DNA of 64,000 nt from Rhizobium sp. R711 (GTDB lineage Bacteria > Pseudomonadota > Alphaproteobacteria > Rhizobiales > Rhizobiaceae): contig NZ_LOKZ01000001.1 in assembly GCF_002211365.1 (NCBI RefSeq), forward strand, positions 992,001 through 1,056,000. Reading direction: 5' to 3'. This document shows, piece by piece, positions 8,515-17,230 of the stretch. The notes below the pieces were generated by a model. It worked only from the letters and a program-made list of their open reading frames with translations. It did no database searches and was not told the origin of the DNA. Each line of letters starts with the position of its first letter. Position 1 is the stretch's first letter. The translations under genes and the position numbers were made by a program.

Positions 8515-8539
8515 GCGCGGAGGCCGAAAGCCTCCGCGC
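8515..8539 (+). terminator. Intercistronic hairpin after the binding-protein gene
   Basis: Perfect 10-bp stem (GCGCGGAGGC / GCCTCCGCGC) with a CGAAA loop, followed by CCCTTTG. It lies between the binding-protein gene and the oxidase gene. It could be a partial terminator, or could stabilise the upstream mRNA so that the binding protein is made in excess. Confidence 0.65.
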
Positions 8540-8559
8540 CCTTTGACCAAGTCCATCCG

Positions 8560-9810
8560 ATGAAAACAGATATTCTCGTTCTTGGTGCCGGCATTGTCGG
8601 CGTCGGCGCGGCCATTCATTTGCAGGATCGCGGCCGCTCCGTCGTGCTTGCCGATCGCGGCGAGCCGGGTGGTGGCACCAGCTACGGTAATGCCGGGCTG
8701 ATCGAGCGTTCCTCCGTCGTCCCCTACGCCTTCCCGCGGCAGCTCGGCGCCATTGCCAAGTATGCGCTGAACGGCTCGTCGGATGTCCGTTACGATCCGA
8801 CCTACCTTCCGCGCATCGCCGCATGGCTGGCGCGCTACTGGTGGCATTCCTCGCCGACCAATCTGGAGAAGGCGACGCGGGCGTTGCTGCCGTTGATCGA
8901 AGCCAGCGTCACCGAGCACGACAAGCTGATTGGCCGGGCCGGCGCATCGGACCTCATCCGTGCACGCGGCTGGGTGTCGTTCTACAGGAACCCGCGGCGT
9001 TTCGAGGCCGCGCGTGCGGAGGCCGAAAGCCTCTCCGCTCATGGTCTGGCTATCCGCATTCTCGACGCCCGCGAGTTTCTGGCGCTGGAACCCGCTTTCT
9101 CCGCGAGCGGCCGCATCGCCGGCGGCGTCCACTGGCTCGACCCGAAGACCGTGACCGACCCACAGGCGCTGACGGCGGCCTATGCAAACCTCTTCACGAC
9201 TGCTGGCGGCAAGATTGTTCGCGCCGACGCATCCGCTCTGCGCGAGGAGAAGAGTGGCTGGTCGATTGCCACCGCCGATGGCGAGATCATCGAAGCAGGC
9301 GAGGTTGTCGTCGCCCTCGGACCGCAATCCGGTCTGATCTTCCGCAAGCTCGGCTATTCCTTGCCGCTGGCGGTCAAGCGCGGCTACCACCGGCATTATG
9401 CGCAGCGGGAGGGCCAGCCGCTCGATCATTCCGTGGTCGACGAGGAAGCCGGCTACGTGCTGGCGCCGATGGCGCGCGGCATCCGGCTGACGACGGGCAT
9501 CGAATTCGCCGCGCCCGATGCGCCGCCGAATACCATCCAACTCCGCCGCGATGAGAAACATGCCCGCGCGCTGTTTCCGCTCGGCGAGCCGGTAGAGGCG
9601 ACGCCCTGGCTGGGTCTGCGTCCCTGTCTGCCTGACATGCGCCCGGTGATCGGCCCGGCGCCGCGCCATCGCGGCCTTTGGTTCAATTTCGGCCACGCCC
9701 ATCACGGCCTGACGCTTGGCCCGGCATGTGGCCGGCTGCTGGCCGAGCAGATGGCAGGCAACGACACTTTCGCCGATCCCAAGCCCTTCCATCCGCATCG
9801 CTTTCTCTAG
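8560..9810 (+). CDS. DadA-like FAD-dependent amino-acid oxidoreductase
   Basis: A 416-residue flavoprotein of the DAO superfamily. The N-terminal Rossmann motif ILVLGAGIVGVGAAIHLQDRG binds the ADP part of FAD. EPGGGTSYGNAGLIERSSVVP is typical of the D-amino-acid dehydrogenase DadA and its relatives. The C-terminal GLWFNFGHAHHGLTLGPACG closes the FAD site. It probably deaminates a D-amino acid or secondary amine to a keto acid at the membrane. It lies 63 bp after the amino-acid-binding protein, which may import its substrate. Confidence 0.9.
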   Translation: MKTDILVLGAGIVGVGAAIHLQDRGRSVVLADRGEPGGGTSYGNAGLIERSSVVPYAFPRQLGAIAKYALNGSSDVRYDPTYLPRIAAWLARYWWHSSPTNLEKATRALLPLIEASVTEHDKLIGRAGASDLIRARGWVSFYRNPRRFEAARAEAESLSAHGLAIRILDAREFLALEPAFSASGRIAGGVHWLDPKTVTDPQALTAAYANLFTTAGGKIVRADASALREEKSGWSIATADGEIIEAGEVVVALGPQSGLIFRKLGYSLPLAVKRGYHRHYAQREGQPLDHSVVDEEAGYVLAPMARGIRLTTGIEFAAPDAPPNTIQLRRDEKHARALFPLGEPVEATPWLGLRPCLPDMRPVIGPAPRHRGLWFNFGHAHHGLTLGPACGRLLAEQMAGNDTFADPKPFHPHRFL

Positions 9811-9861
9811 TTCGCGGGCCCGCCATTCTATTTCGGTTCCCGGTGCACTACCTTTAGCGCC

Positions 9862-12372
9862 GTGGACCAGATCGATTCCGAAGCCCGCGTTGTCCTGCCT
9901 CCGCCTTTCACCCGCTGGTTCGCGGACAAGGGATGGCGCCCGCGCGCCCATCAGCTGGAATTGTTGGCCCGCGCCGAGGCGGGCGAAAGCACACTGCTGA
10001 TCGCGCCGACCGGCGCCGGCAAGACGCTCGCCGGCTTCCTGCCGTCGCTGACCGATCTGACCCGCCGCGGCAGGATTCCGCCGGGCTCCGCCTTCACAGG
10101 CATTCATACGCTCTACATCTCGCCACTGAAGGCGCTTGCCGTCGATATCGAGCGGAACCTGATGAAACCGGTGGAAGAAATGGGTTTGCCGGTGACGGTC
10201 GAGAACCGCACCGGTGACACACCTGTTGCCAAACGCCAGCGCCAGAAGCTGAATCCGCCCGATATTCTGCTGACCACCCCGGAGCAGGTGGCCCTGCTGC
10301 TCGCAAATCGCGAGGCGGAGCGCTTCTTCAAGGATCTCAAATACATCGTCTTCGACGAATTGCATTCGCTCGTTACCTCGAAGCGCGGCCACATGCTCTC
10401 GCTCGGCCTTGCCCGCCTGCGCCGGCTGGCGCCCGCCTTGCAGACGATCGGCCTTTCGGCCACCGTCTCCGACCCGATGGACCTGCAGAAATGGCTGGTC
10501 GCGCAGCGGGAAGGCGAGGATCACCACGCCGGATTGGTCATCGTCGAAGGCGGCGCCAAGCCTGACATTTCGATCCTGTCGACCGAGGAACACATCCCCT
10601 GGTCGGGCCATTCGGCGAAATACGCGATCCCCGACGTCTACAAGCAACTTCTCGACCACCGCACGACGCTGCTCTTCGTCAACACCCGGTCGCAGGCCGA
10701 GATGCTGTTTCAGGAACTCTGGACTGTCAACGAGGAGAACCTGCCGATCGCGCTGCATCACGGCTCGCTCGATGTCGGGCAGCGACGCAAGGTGGAGGTC
10801 GCGATGGCGGCAAACCGTCTGCGCGCTGTCGTTGCTACCTCTACGCTCGACCTCGGCATCGATTGGGGCGATGTCGATCTCGTCGTCCATGTCGGCGCGC
10901 CGAAGGGCGCCTCGCGGCTTGCCCAGCGCATCGGCCGCGCCAACCACCGCATGGACGAGCCCTCGAAGGCGATCCTCGTGCCCGCCAATCGCTTCGAGGT
11001 GATGGAATGTCAGGCAGCACTCGACGCGAACTATATCGGCGCGCAGGATACGCCGCCGGTCGGGAAGGGCGCGCTCGATGCGCTGGCGCAGCATGTGCTC
11101 GGCATGGCCTGCGCCGAACCCTTCGACATGCTGGAACTCTACGACGAGATATCAAGCGCCTCGCCATACGCCGATCTCTCCTGGGAGACCTACGAGCGCG
11201 TCGTCGATTTCGTCGCAACGGGCGGCTACGCGTTGCGTACCTATGAGCGCTACGCCCGGATCCGCAAGACCAAGGAGGGACGTTGGCGTGTTTCCAATCC
11301 GCAGGTCGCGCAGCAATACCGGCTGAATCTCGGCACCATCGTCGAGAGTCCGATGCTCAATCTGCGCATGGTCAAACGCGGCGAAGGCGGCCGGATCGGT
11401 CGCGGTGGCGCGACGCTGGGCAAGGTCGAGGAATATTTCCTCGAGCAGCTCTCACCCGGTGACACCTTCATCTTCGCCGGCAAGGTGCTCCGCTTCGAGG
11501 GCATCCGCGAGAACGAGGCGCTCGCCTCGCAGGCCTTCTCGATGGATCCGAAGATCCCATCCTATGCCGGCGGCAAGTTTCCTCTTTCCACCTATCTGGC
11601 GGACCAGGTGCGCTCGATGATCGCCGATCCCGATCGCTGGCGCCGCCTGCCGGAGCAGGTGCGCGACTGGCTGGCGATCCAGCAGGAAAAGTCGATGCTG
11701 CCGAAGCGCGACGAACTGCTGATCGAAACCTTCCCACGCGGCAGCCGCTGCTACATGGTCATTTATCCCTTCGAGGGGCGGCTGGCGCACCAGACGCTCG
11801 GCATGCTGTTGACGCGGCGGCTCGAGCGGGCCGGCGCCAAGCCCCTCGGCTTCGTCGCGACGGACTATTCGCTCGGTATCTGGGGCTTCGAAGACATGGG
11901 GCTGATGATCCGCAACGGCCGGCTCAGCCTCGCTGATCTCTTCGACGAGGACATGCTGGGCGACGATCTCGAAAGCTGGCTCGCGGAATCCTTCCTTTTG
12001 AAGCGCACCTTCCGCAACTGCGCCGTGATTGCAGGCTTGATCGAGCGCCGTCACCCGGGCAAGGAAAAAACCGGGCGACAGGTCACGGTCTCGGCCGATC
12101 TGATCTATGATGTGCTCAGAACCCACGAGCCGGATCACATCCTCCTGCAAGCGACGCGGCAGGATGCGGCAACCGGGCTTTTGGATATCTCCCGGCTTGG
12201 CGATATGCTCAGGCGAATCAAGGGCCACATCACGCATCGTGCGCTCGACCACATCTCGCCGCTGGCGGTGCCGGTCATGCTGGAGATCGGCAAGGAGCCG
12301 GTGCATGGCGAGGCCCACGATGCGGTGCTGGCGGAAGCCGCAGATGACTTGATTGCGGAAGCGATGGCGTGA
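9862..12372 (+). CDS. Ligase-associated DEXH-box helicase (Lhr-like)
   Basis: An 836-residue ATP-dependent helicase. Walker A is APTGAGKT at about 48-55 and motif II is VFDELHS, i.e. DEXH with the H typical of this family. TSTLDLGIDWGDVDLVVHVG and QRIGRANHR are motifs V and VI. An Lhr-type winged-helix and C-terminal region follow. Length and motifs fit the ligase-associated DNA damage response helicase, which normally works with PdeM, an ATP-dependent ligase and an exonuclease; only pdeM is present here. The start is GTG with a weak ribosome site, so the exact start is uncertain. Confidence 0.93.
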   Translation: MDQIDSEARVVLPPPFTRWFADKGWRPRAHQLELLARAEAGESTLLIAPTGAGKTLAGFLPSLTDLTRRGRIPPGSAFTGIHTLYISPLKALAVDIERNLMKPVEEMGLPVTVENRTGDTPVAKRQRQKLNPPDILLTTPEQVALLLANREAERFFKDLKYIVFDELHSLVTSKRGHMLSLGLARLRRLAPALQTIGLSATVSDPMDLQKWLVAQREGEDHHAGLVIVEGGAKPDISILSTEEHIPWSGHSAKYAIPDVYKQLLDHRTTLLFVNTRSQAEMLFQELWTVNEENLPIALHHGSLDVGQRRKVEVAMAANRLRAVVATSTLDLGIDWGDVDLVVHVGAPKGASRLAQRIGRANHRMDEPSKAILVPANRFEVMECQAALDANYIGAQDTPPVGKGALDALAQHVLGMACAEPFDMLELYDEISSASPYADLSWETYERVVDFVATGGYALRTYERYARIRKTKEGRWRVSNPQVAQQYRLNLGTIVESPMLNLRMVKRGEGGRIGRGGATLGKVEEYFLEQLSPGDTFIFAGKVLRFEGIRENEALASQAFSMDPKIPSYAGGKFPLSTYLADQVRSMIADPDRWRRLPEQVRDWLAIQQEKSMLPKRDELLIETFPRGSRCYMVIYPFEGRLAHQTLGMLLTRRLERAGAKPLGFVATDYSLGIWGFEDMGLMIRNGRLSLADLFDEDMLGDDLESWLAESFLLKRTFRNCAVIAGLIERRHPGKEKTGRQVTVSADLIYDVLRTHEPDHILLQATRQDAATGLLDISRLGDMLRRIKGHITHRALDHISPLAVPVMLEIGKEPVHGEAHDAVLAEAADDLIAEAMA

Positions 12373-12490
12373 AGACGATTTAACGGCGAAAGCCGGCGTG
12401 ACACTGGGTTTGCGTTTGGATCCTCGGGCAATCGAACAAAAGGAACCGACGGCAACACGCCGCCCGCACACTGGAAAGATACGAGACGTG

Positions 12491-13216
12491 ATGAACCGCT
12501 TGGCGCTCGCGCGTGAACTGAACGGACTGGCCGCGCTACCGGGCGTCGAGACCTCCGTGCATGGCGTCGCCGCTGTTTGCGATCCGCTCGGCGCGCTCTA
12601 CATGCCCGATGCCGGCATTCTCGTCGTTTCCGATTTGCATCTCGAGAAGGGCGCGGCGTTCGCCCGCCGCGGCATGATGTTGCCGCCCTACGACACGCTG
12701 GCAACACTGACCGTGCTTTCGGCCGTCATCACCCGCTACGACCCGAAGCTGGTGGTGTCGCTCGGCGATAGTTTCCACGACCGCGTCGGCTCGGCGCATC
12801 TGCCCGAGGCATTCCGCAGCCTGATTGCCGAAATGGCGCGCGGTCGCGAATGGATCTGGATCAACGGCAACCACGATCCGGATGGCACAGTCGACCTGCC
12901 GGGCACATCTGCCGATGAAATGCATTATGGCGGCCTGACCTTCCGCCACGAGCCGAAAGGCGGCCTGCAGAAAGGCGAGATCGCGGGACACCTGCATCCA
13001 GCCGCAACCGTGCGGCGCCGCGAAAAATCGGTCCGCCGCCCGTGCTTTGCCACCGACGGCGCCCGCTTGCTGATGCCTGCATTCGGCGTCATGACCGGCG
13101 GCCTCGACCTTCGCCACAAGGCGATGAGAGGTCTGTTCGATCACACCGCGCTGATTGCCCATCTCCTCGGGCGTGATCGGATCTACTCCGTCAGATTTTG
13201 CAACCTCGTGGGCTAA
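12491..13216 (+). CDS. pdeM: Ligase-associated DNA damage response endonuclease PdeM
   Basis: A 241-residue calcineurin-like metallophosphoesterase. Metal-binding motifs are all present: SDLHLEKG, LGDSFHD, INGNHDP and AGHLHP. These match the PdeM branch that accompanies the Lhr-like helicase immediately upstream. The assumed role is processing of damaged DNA ends before ligation. The start at 12491 (MNRLALARELNG) is chosen because the conserved fold begins here; the frame is open upstream into the helicase end. The 118-bp gap does not exclude co-transcription. Confidence 0.92.
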   Translation: MNRLALARELNGLAALPGVETSVHGVAAVCDPLGALYMPDAGILVVSDLHLEKGAAFARRGMMLPPYDTLATLTVLSAVITRYDPKLVVSLGDSFHDRVGSAHLPEAFRSLIAEMARGREWIWINGNHDPDGTVDLPGTSADEMHYGGLTFRHEPKGGLQKGEIAGHLHPAATVRRREKSVRRPCFATDGARLLMPAFGVMTGGLDLRHKAMRGLFDHTALIAHLLGRDRIYSVRFCNLVG

Positions 13217-13245
13217 ACACCCATAGGCTGCCGGCCGTCTTCACC

Positions 13246-13476
13246 TCAGTCACCGAAATAGTAGAGAGGCTGGCGCGTCAGCTCGCCGCGGCCGAGATGG
13301 CCGTACACATCGTTTCCCAGGATCCAGAACGAAATCGCCTGGGTCTTCAGGCTGAAGATATAGTCGCCGGAGATCCAGTGCTCCGCCTTGCTGCCAGAAA
13401 GCGCATAGAGATAGTCGCCAACCTCATACATGACGGCTTGGTGCGAGCTGTAGTCGTATAAGTAGCGCTCGGCCAT
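13246..13476 (-). CDS. Small hypothetical protein with aromatic beta repeats
   Basis: A 76-residue protein with no signal peptide and a strong ribosome site (AGGAGAATAG before ATG). The sequence holds two related units of about 22 residues, YEVGDYLYALSGSKAEHWIS and GDYIFSLKTQAISFWILGND, followed by VYGHL, so it is probably an all-beta fold. It resembles small conserved rhizobial proteins of unknown function. It is convergent with pdeM. No function is claimed. Confidence 0.7.
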   Translation of the reverse strand: MAERYLYDYSSHQAVMYEVGDYLYALSGSKAEHWISGDYIFSLKTQAISFWILGNDVYGHLGRGELTRQPLYYFGD

Positions 13477-13625
13477 CTATTCTCCTGATTCTATGTCAGA
13501 AGGAATCCCACGATAAGTCTTATAGTGTCAAACAATACTGTCGCTATGTGCCGATCAACCCAATTTTTTCTCGTACTGGGCTGTTACATACGACTTTTAC
13601 TAGGTTTCAGTTCGCTCCGAAGAGT

Positions 13626-14207
13626 TTAGTTGCATTCCTGCAGCTGCCGCTGATAGGTCACTGCCATGTTGTTGAACCGCTGCGCCGTCTTCTGCAATTG
13701 CGCATTCGAGCGCCAGTCGCCGCGCATATAGCCTTTCGGGCCGGAATAGTAGGCGAGGTAGAGGTTGTAGGCATCGTTCAGCGGGATGCCCGTCAACTGG
13801 CTGTTTTGTGAATGGTACCAGCCGATGAAGTCGATCGCATCGGCGAAGTTGGTGCGGCGCGCCGCCCAGCTGCCGGTGGCGGATTGATAGTGATCCCAGG
13901 TGCCGTCGAGCGCCTGCGAATAGCCGTAGGCGGTGGATGGGCGCGTCCAGGGAATAAAGCCGAACAGCTTGGTGCGCGGCGGTCGCGCATAAGGCTGGAA
14001 GCCGGACTCGGTGTACATAGTCGCCATCAGGATCGGAACCGGAACCCCATATTTGCGCTCGGTCTTTTCCGCCGCGTGCTGCCAGCTCGTGAAAAGCCCG
14101 TCGCGCTGGTCGAAAACGGCGCAGATGTTTCGGGTCTGTTTGGGAGCCGTCGCGCAGCCGGCAACAAGTGCCAGAAGCACGAGAACGGGGAGGGCACGGA
14201 TACGCAT
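13626..14207 (-). CDS. Lytic transglycosylase-like lipoprotein
   Basis: A 193-residue envelope lipoprotein. The lipobox LVAGC puts the lipidated Cys at about residue 18. The SLT lysozyme-like fold shows YGVPVPILMATMYTESGFQP, where the E of TES is the likely catalytic acid. TAYGYSQALDGTWDHY and YNLYLAYYSGPKGY are the later SLT motifs. It should cleave peptidoglycan glycan strands. No neighbours point to a dedicated secretion system. Confidence 0.9.
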   Translation of the reverse strand: MRIRALPVLVLLALVAGCATAPKQTRNICAVFDQRDGLFTSWQHAAEKTERKYGVPVPILMATMYTESGFQPYARPPRTKLFGFIPWTRPSTAYGYSQALDGTWDHYQSATGSWAARRTNFADAIDFIGWYHSQNSQLTGIPLNDAYNLYLAYYSGPKGYMRGDWRSNAQLQKTAQRFNNMAVTYQRQLQECN

Positions 14208-14313
14208 TACAAGGAACCTCTCGTTTCCGAGAGATTACTAACTCGTAAATATTAACGAGCGGTTTTTAGTCGATGCGAGTTGCCGCAGCAAATGGCGACA
14301 GGGGCCAGTCCAT

Positions 14314-14778
14314 TTATGAGAGCAGCTTTTCCATCCGGAAATTGGCCAGCGTCTGTCCGCGCTTCTCGACGCTTTGTCGTGCCAACACGACGAAACCTCG
14401 CCGTTCGAAGAAGGGCCTGGCCGTCAGGCTTGCTTCGGTAGAGATGCGTTTGAGGCCGAGTTTCTGAGCTTCTGCCTCTATCCTTTGCAGCAGCGTACTC
14501 GCCGCACCGATCCCTTGATGGTCGGGGTGAACGAACATCATGTCCAGATGCCCGTCGGGCTCCAGGTCGGCAAAGCCAATCGGCAAATCCTGCACTTCGG
14601 CAATCCAGGTTGGCCGGCTTGCCCGGCGCTCCGTCCAGACCTGTCGGTCGTCTACCCTAGCCCAGGCTTCGATCTGCGCCGGCGTGTAGTCCCGGGATGC
14701 AACCTCGCGGATCGCGCGGAGGAAAATCTCCGCCGCATTATCGCAGTCTGCCGGCACATAGCGTCGCAAGGTTAGCAT
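14314..14778 (-). CDS. GNAT family N-acetyltransferase
   Basis: A 154-residue cytoplasmic acetyltransferase. The acetyl-CoA loop is MMFVHPDHQGIGAASTLLQ, and the C-terminal FFERRGFVVLARQ is the usual end of the fold. The substrate cannot be predicted. The start at 14778 (MLTLRRYVP) fits the family's first strand; an ATG four codons upstream (14790) is also possible. It stands alone, with the K+ channel gene divergent. Confidence 0.88.
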   Translation of the reverse strand: MLTLRRYVPADCDNAAEIFLRAIREVASRDYTPAQIEAWARVDDRQVWTERRASRPTWIAEVQDLPIGFADLEPDGHLDMMFVHPDHQGIGAASTLLQRIEAEAQKLGLKRISTEASLTARPFFERRGFVVLARQSVEKRGQTLANFRMEKLLS

Positions 14779-14953
14779 GGTCGCATGCATCCGTTTCGCT
14801 GGCTGGATGATCTACACTCTTTGGGAAATGCTGTAACGCGATTCAGGTTGCCAAATTGCTTGGTACGGAGGACACAGCGCAGTCCCTGTGTCCCTTGCGT
14901 GTGGCCCGAAGGCATCTATTGTCGACTAATGCCTGAGCGGTTGGGAGTATGTG

Positions 14954-16021
14954 ATGTCGGCAGTGCCTTTCTCGAAAATTTCGACGCCGCTCAATGCGCT
15001 GCTCGCTGCAATCGGTCTCTTGGTCGTTGCCGCGTTGACGACGCAGGGCCTTGCTGAACAGGAGAGGCTCGCCTTTGAGCTGCTACTTGCGGCAATTTGG
15101 CTGGCCTATGTCCTTCAATTGAGCGGCACATTGCTTTCACGGCGACACCGCCTGTCGGACGGGATGCTGGCCCTTTTGATTGATTTGCTCGCGGTTCTGG
15201 TTCCAGCTGCTGCATTCTTGTTCGTCGGGTCCCGTGATCGAAACCTCTTTTGCGCCATTTGGCTTCTCAAGCCATTGCGGGATTCGACCTTCTTCAGGCT
15301 GCTGGCAAAGGTGGTCGCGAACGAATCGCGCAATCTGCTTGGTGTGACGTCGGTGTTCGGTATCGTTCTCTTTGGCGCCGCGCTGGCCGGTTACGTCATC
15401 GAGCGAGATGTCCAGCCGGATAAGTTCGGCAGCATCCCGCAGGCGATGTGGTGGGCGGTCGTGACGCTGTCGACGACCGGCTATGGCGACGAGATCCCGC
15501 AGAGCCTCGCAGGTCGAGTTCTTGCCGGATTGGTGATGATGAGCGGGATCGGCATTTTTGCGCTTTGGGCCGGCATCCTCGCCACCGGCTTCTACGAAGA
15601 GGTTCGCCGCCAGGACTTCGTTCGCAACTGGCAATTGGTCGCCGCCGTACCCCTGTTCCAGAAGCTTGGCTCCGCGGCACTGATCGAGATCGTTCGGGCG
15701 TTGCGACCGCGCATTGTCCCCGCCGGTGCTGTGATCTGTCGCAAGGGCGATGTTGGCGATCAGATGTTTTTCATCGTTGAGGGGCGGGTCAGCGTGGCGA
15801 CACCCGACCGTCCGGTGGAACTCGGTGCCGGAAGCTTTTTCGGCGAGATGGCGCTCATCAGTGGCGAACCGCGCTCAGCGACGGTCAGCGCAGCAACGGA
15901 GGTGTCGCTGCTGTCGCTCTACGCGGTGGACTTCCAGATGCTGTCGAGCAGTAGTCCGGAGATCGCGGAGACCATCCGCAAGACGGCGCTGGAGCGACGG
16001 GGCGGGATGCCGAAGGATTGA
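14954..16021 (+). CDS. Cyclic-nucleotide-gated potassium channel, MlotiK1 type
   Basis: A 355-residue channel, the same length as MlotiK1 of Mesorhizobium. Six membrane helices are followed by the selectivity filter T175-G-Y-G178 (STTGYGDEIP). A C-terminal cyclic-nucleotide-binding domain shows FFGEMALISGEPRSATVSA, with R307 at the cAMP-contacting position known from MlotiK1. It has no long C-linker, as in that channel. The ATG at 14954 is used rather than the preceding GTG. It ends close to the convergent DHFR-like gene, with a hairpin between. Confidence 0.95.
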   Translation: MSAVPFSKISTPLNALLAAIGLLVVAALTTQGLAEQERLAFELLLAAIWLAYVLQLSGTLLSRRHRLSDGMLALLIDLLAVLVPAAAFLFVGSRDRNLFCAIWLLKPLRDSTFFRLLAKVVANESRNLLGVTSVFGIVLFGAALAGYVIERDVQPDKFGSIPQAMWWAVVTLSTTGYGDEIPQSLAGRVLAGLVMMSGIGIFALWAGILATGFYEEVRRQDFVRNWQLVAAVPLFQKLGSAALIEIVRALRPRIVPAGAVICRKGDVGDQMFFIVEGRVSVATPDRPVELGAGSFFGEMALISGEPRSATVSAATEVSLLSLYAVDFQMLSSSSPEIAETIRKTALERRGGMPKD

Positions 16022-16037
16022 TTCAAGCCTGGGGGAT

Positions 16038-16057
16038 GGCTGCGGCTTGCCGCAGCC
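16038..16057. terminator. Hairpin between convergent genes
   Basis: Perfect 8-bp stem (GGCTGCGG / CCGCAGCC) with a 4-base loop, located between the stop of the K+ channel gene and the stop of the DHFR-like gene. It lacks a clear U-tract, so termination strength is uncertain. Confidence 0.5.
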
Positions 16058-16064
16058 GGCGGCG

Positions 16065-16628
16065 TTACGCCGTGGCCGGCTCATAGCGCAGGATAACTGC
16101 GCCGGCCGCGGTCGTCGCGCTGTCGAGTAGCTTCAGTGGAAGCCGCTGCTTGGCCGGTTTGAAATGCGGATTGCCGCCGCCGAGGATGATAGGCACAAGG
16201 CAGATGCGGATTTCATCCACCAGTCCTTCCTTCAGGAGTGAATCCGCCAGTTCGGCGCTGCCGAAAATGAAGATCGACTTGCCGGTTTCGGCCTTCAGCT
16301 TCTTGAGTTCCGAGACGGGTTCACTCACGACGCGGGTATTGTTCCAGTCGGCTGTCGTCATCGACCTCGAGACGGCTATCTTGGCAATGCCGTTCATATA
16401 GGTCTTGATCTTCTCGCCTTCCTCGTCCGTGGCCGTCGGCCAATAGGCGGCCATACCCTCATATGTCTTGCGGCCGAAGATGAGCAGGTCGCCCTCTTCG
16501 CCAAGACGCTCGGAGTACTGTTGCAGTTCGGGACCCCAGACAAGAGTGTGAAAATCGATATCCCAAGGCTTCGTGCCTTCGAAATAGCCGTCAAGCGTCA
16601 TCAGATTCCAAACGATAAGCTTTCTCAT
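16065..16628 (-). CDS. RibD/dihydrofolate reductase-like domain protein
   Basis: A 187-residue cytoplasmic protein with the DHFR/RibD-C fold: MRKLIVWNLMTLDGYFEG at the start, LLIFGRKTYEGMAAYWP in the middle and IFIFGSAELADSLLKEGLVDE near the end. Members of this group (YwjB/YyaP-like) bind NADPH, but their substrates are mostly unknown. The start at 16628 has GAGGACGAAGGG upstream. It is divergent from an HxlR-family regulator that probably controls it. Confidence 0.88.
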   Translation of the reverse strand: MRKLIVWNLMTLDGYFEGTKPWDIDFHTLVWGPELQQYSERLGEEGDLLIFGRKTYEGMAAYWPTATDEEGEKIKTYMNGIAKIAVSRSMTTADWNNTRVVSEPVSELKKLKAETGKSIFIFGSAELADSLLKEGLVDEIRICLVPIILGGGNPHFKPAKQRLPLKLLDSATTAAGAVILRYEPATA

Positions 16629-16652
16629 CCCTTCGTCCTCTCTCGAAACTGA

Positions 16653-16665
16653 TTGCAATTAGCAA
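16653..16665. promoter_or_regulatory. Candidate HxlR operator between divergent genes
   Basis: Short inverted repeat TTGC-AATTA-GCAA in the 95-bp gap between the DHFR-like gene and the HxlR regulator. Location and symmetry suggest a regulator site, but the arms are only 4 bp and could occur by chance. Confidence 0.35.
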
Positions 16666-16723
16666 CTGGTTGAAAGCTAGATCGACCGGTGGCAAAATGC
16701 AAGCAGTTTCTTGGAAGGTGCTA

Positions 16724-17230
16724 ATGGACGACGCTCACCGCTCCGGCTGCCCGATCAATCTGACGCTCGAGGTTCTCGGCGATCGCTGGAGCCTGATTGT
16801 CATCCGCGACATCATGTTCGGCAATCGACGCCATTTCCGCGAACTGCTGCAGAATTCGGAGGAGAGGATTGCCTCGAACATTCTGGCCGATCGCTTGCGT
16901 CGCTTGGTCGACAGAGGATTGCTGACCCGTGAGGACGATCCAAGCCATAAGCAGAAGGCAATCTACAGTCTGACCGAAATGGCGATCCAGCTGGTGCCGA
17001 TCTTCGCGCATATGGGGGCCTGGGGCAGACGACATCTCCCAGTTTCCGAGGAGCTTTCCATCCGGGCCGAGCTTCTGGAGACCGGAGGTGCAGAGCTCTG
17101 GGACGCTTTCATGGACGAGTTGCGCGCCAAGCATCTAGGCAAGAAGCTGGCCGCTGGAACGCCGTCCGTGCTCGCACGCCTGACCGAAGCCTATCTCGAT
17201 GTCGTGGCCCGCAAGGTGAAATCGGCCTGA
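16724..17230 (+). CDS. HxlR family transcriptional regulator
   Basis: A 168-residue winged-helix regulator. The N-terminal GCPINLTLEVLGDRWSLIVI is the HxlR signature, with the conserved Cys near residue 8. It continues with RHFRELLQNSEERIASNILADRL (recognition helix) and a wing (LLTREDDP). HxlR proteins often respond to electrophiles or aldehydes through that Cys; this is not shown here. The start at 16724 follows GGAAGGTGCTA. It is divergent from the DHFR-like gene, the likely target. Confidence 0.92.
   Translation: MDDAHRSGCPINLTLEVLGDRWSLIVIRDIMFGNRRHFRELLQNSEERIASNILADRLRRLVDRGLLTREDDPSHKQKAIYSLTEMAIQLVPIFAHMGAWGRRHLPVSEELSIRAELLETGGAELWDAFMDELRAKHLGKKLAAGTPSVLARLTEAYLDVVARKVKSA

Noticed and set aside
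7693..11094. An 1133-codon open frame on the minus strand
   Set aside because: It is antisense to the binding-protein, oxidase and helicase genes, Arg/Asp/His-rich, without domains; a codon-bias shadow in GC-rich DNA.
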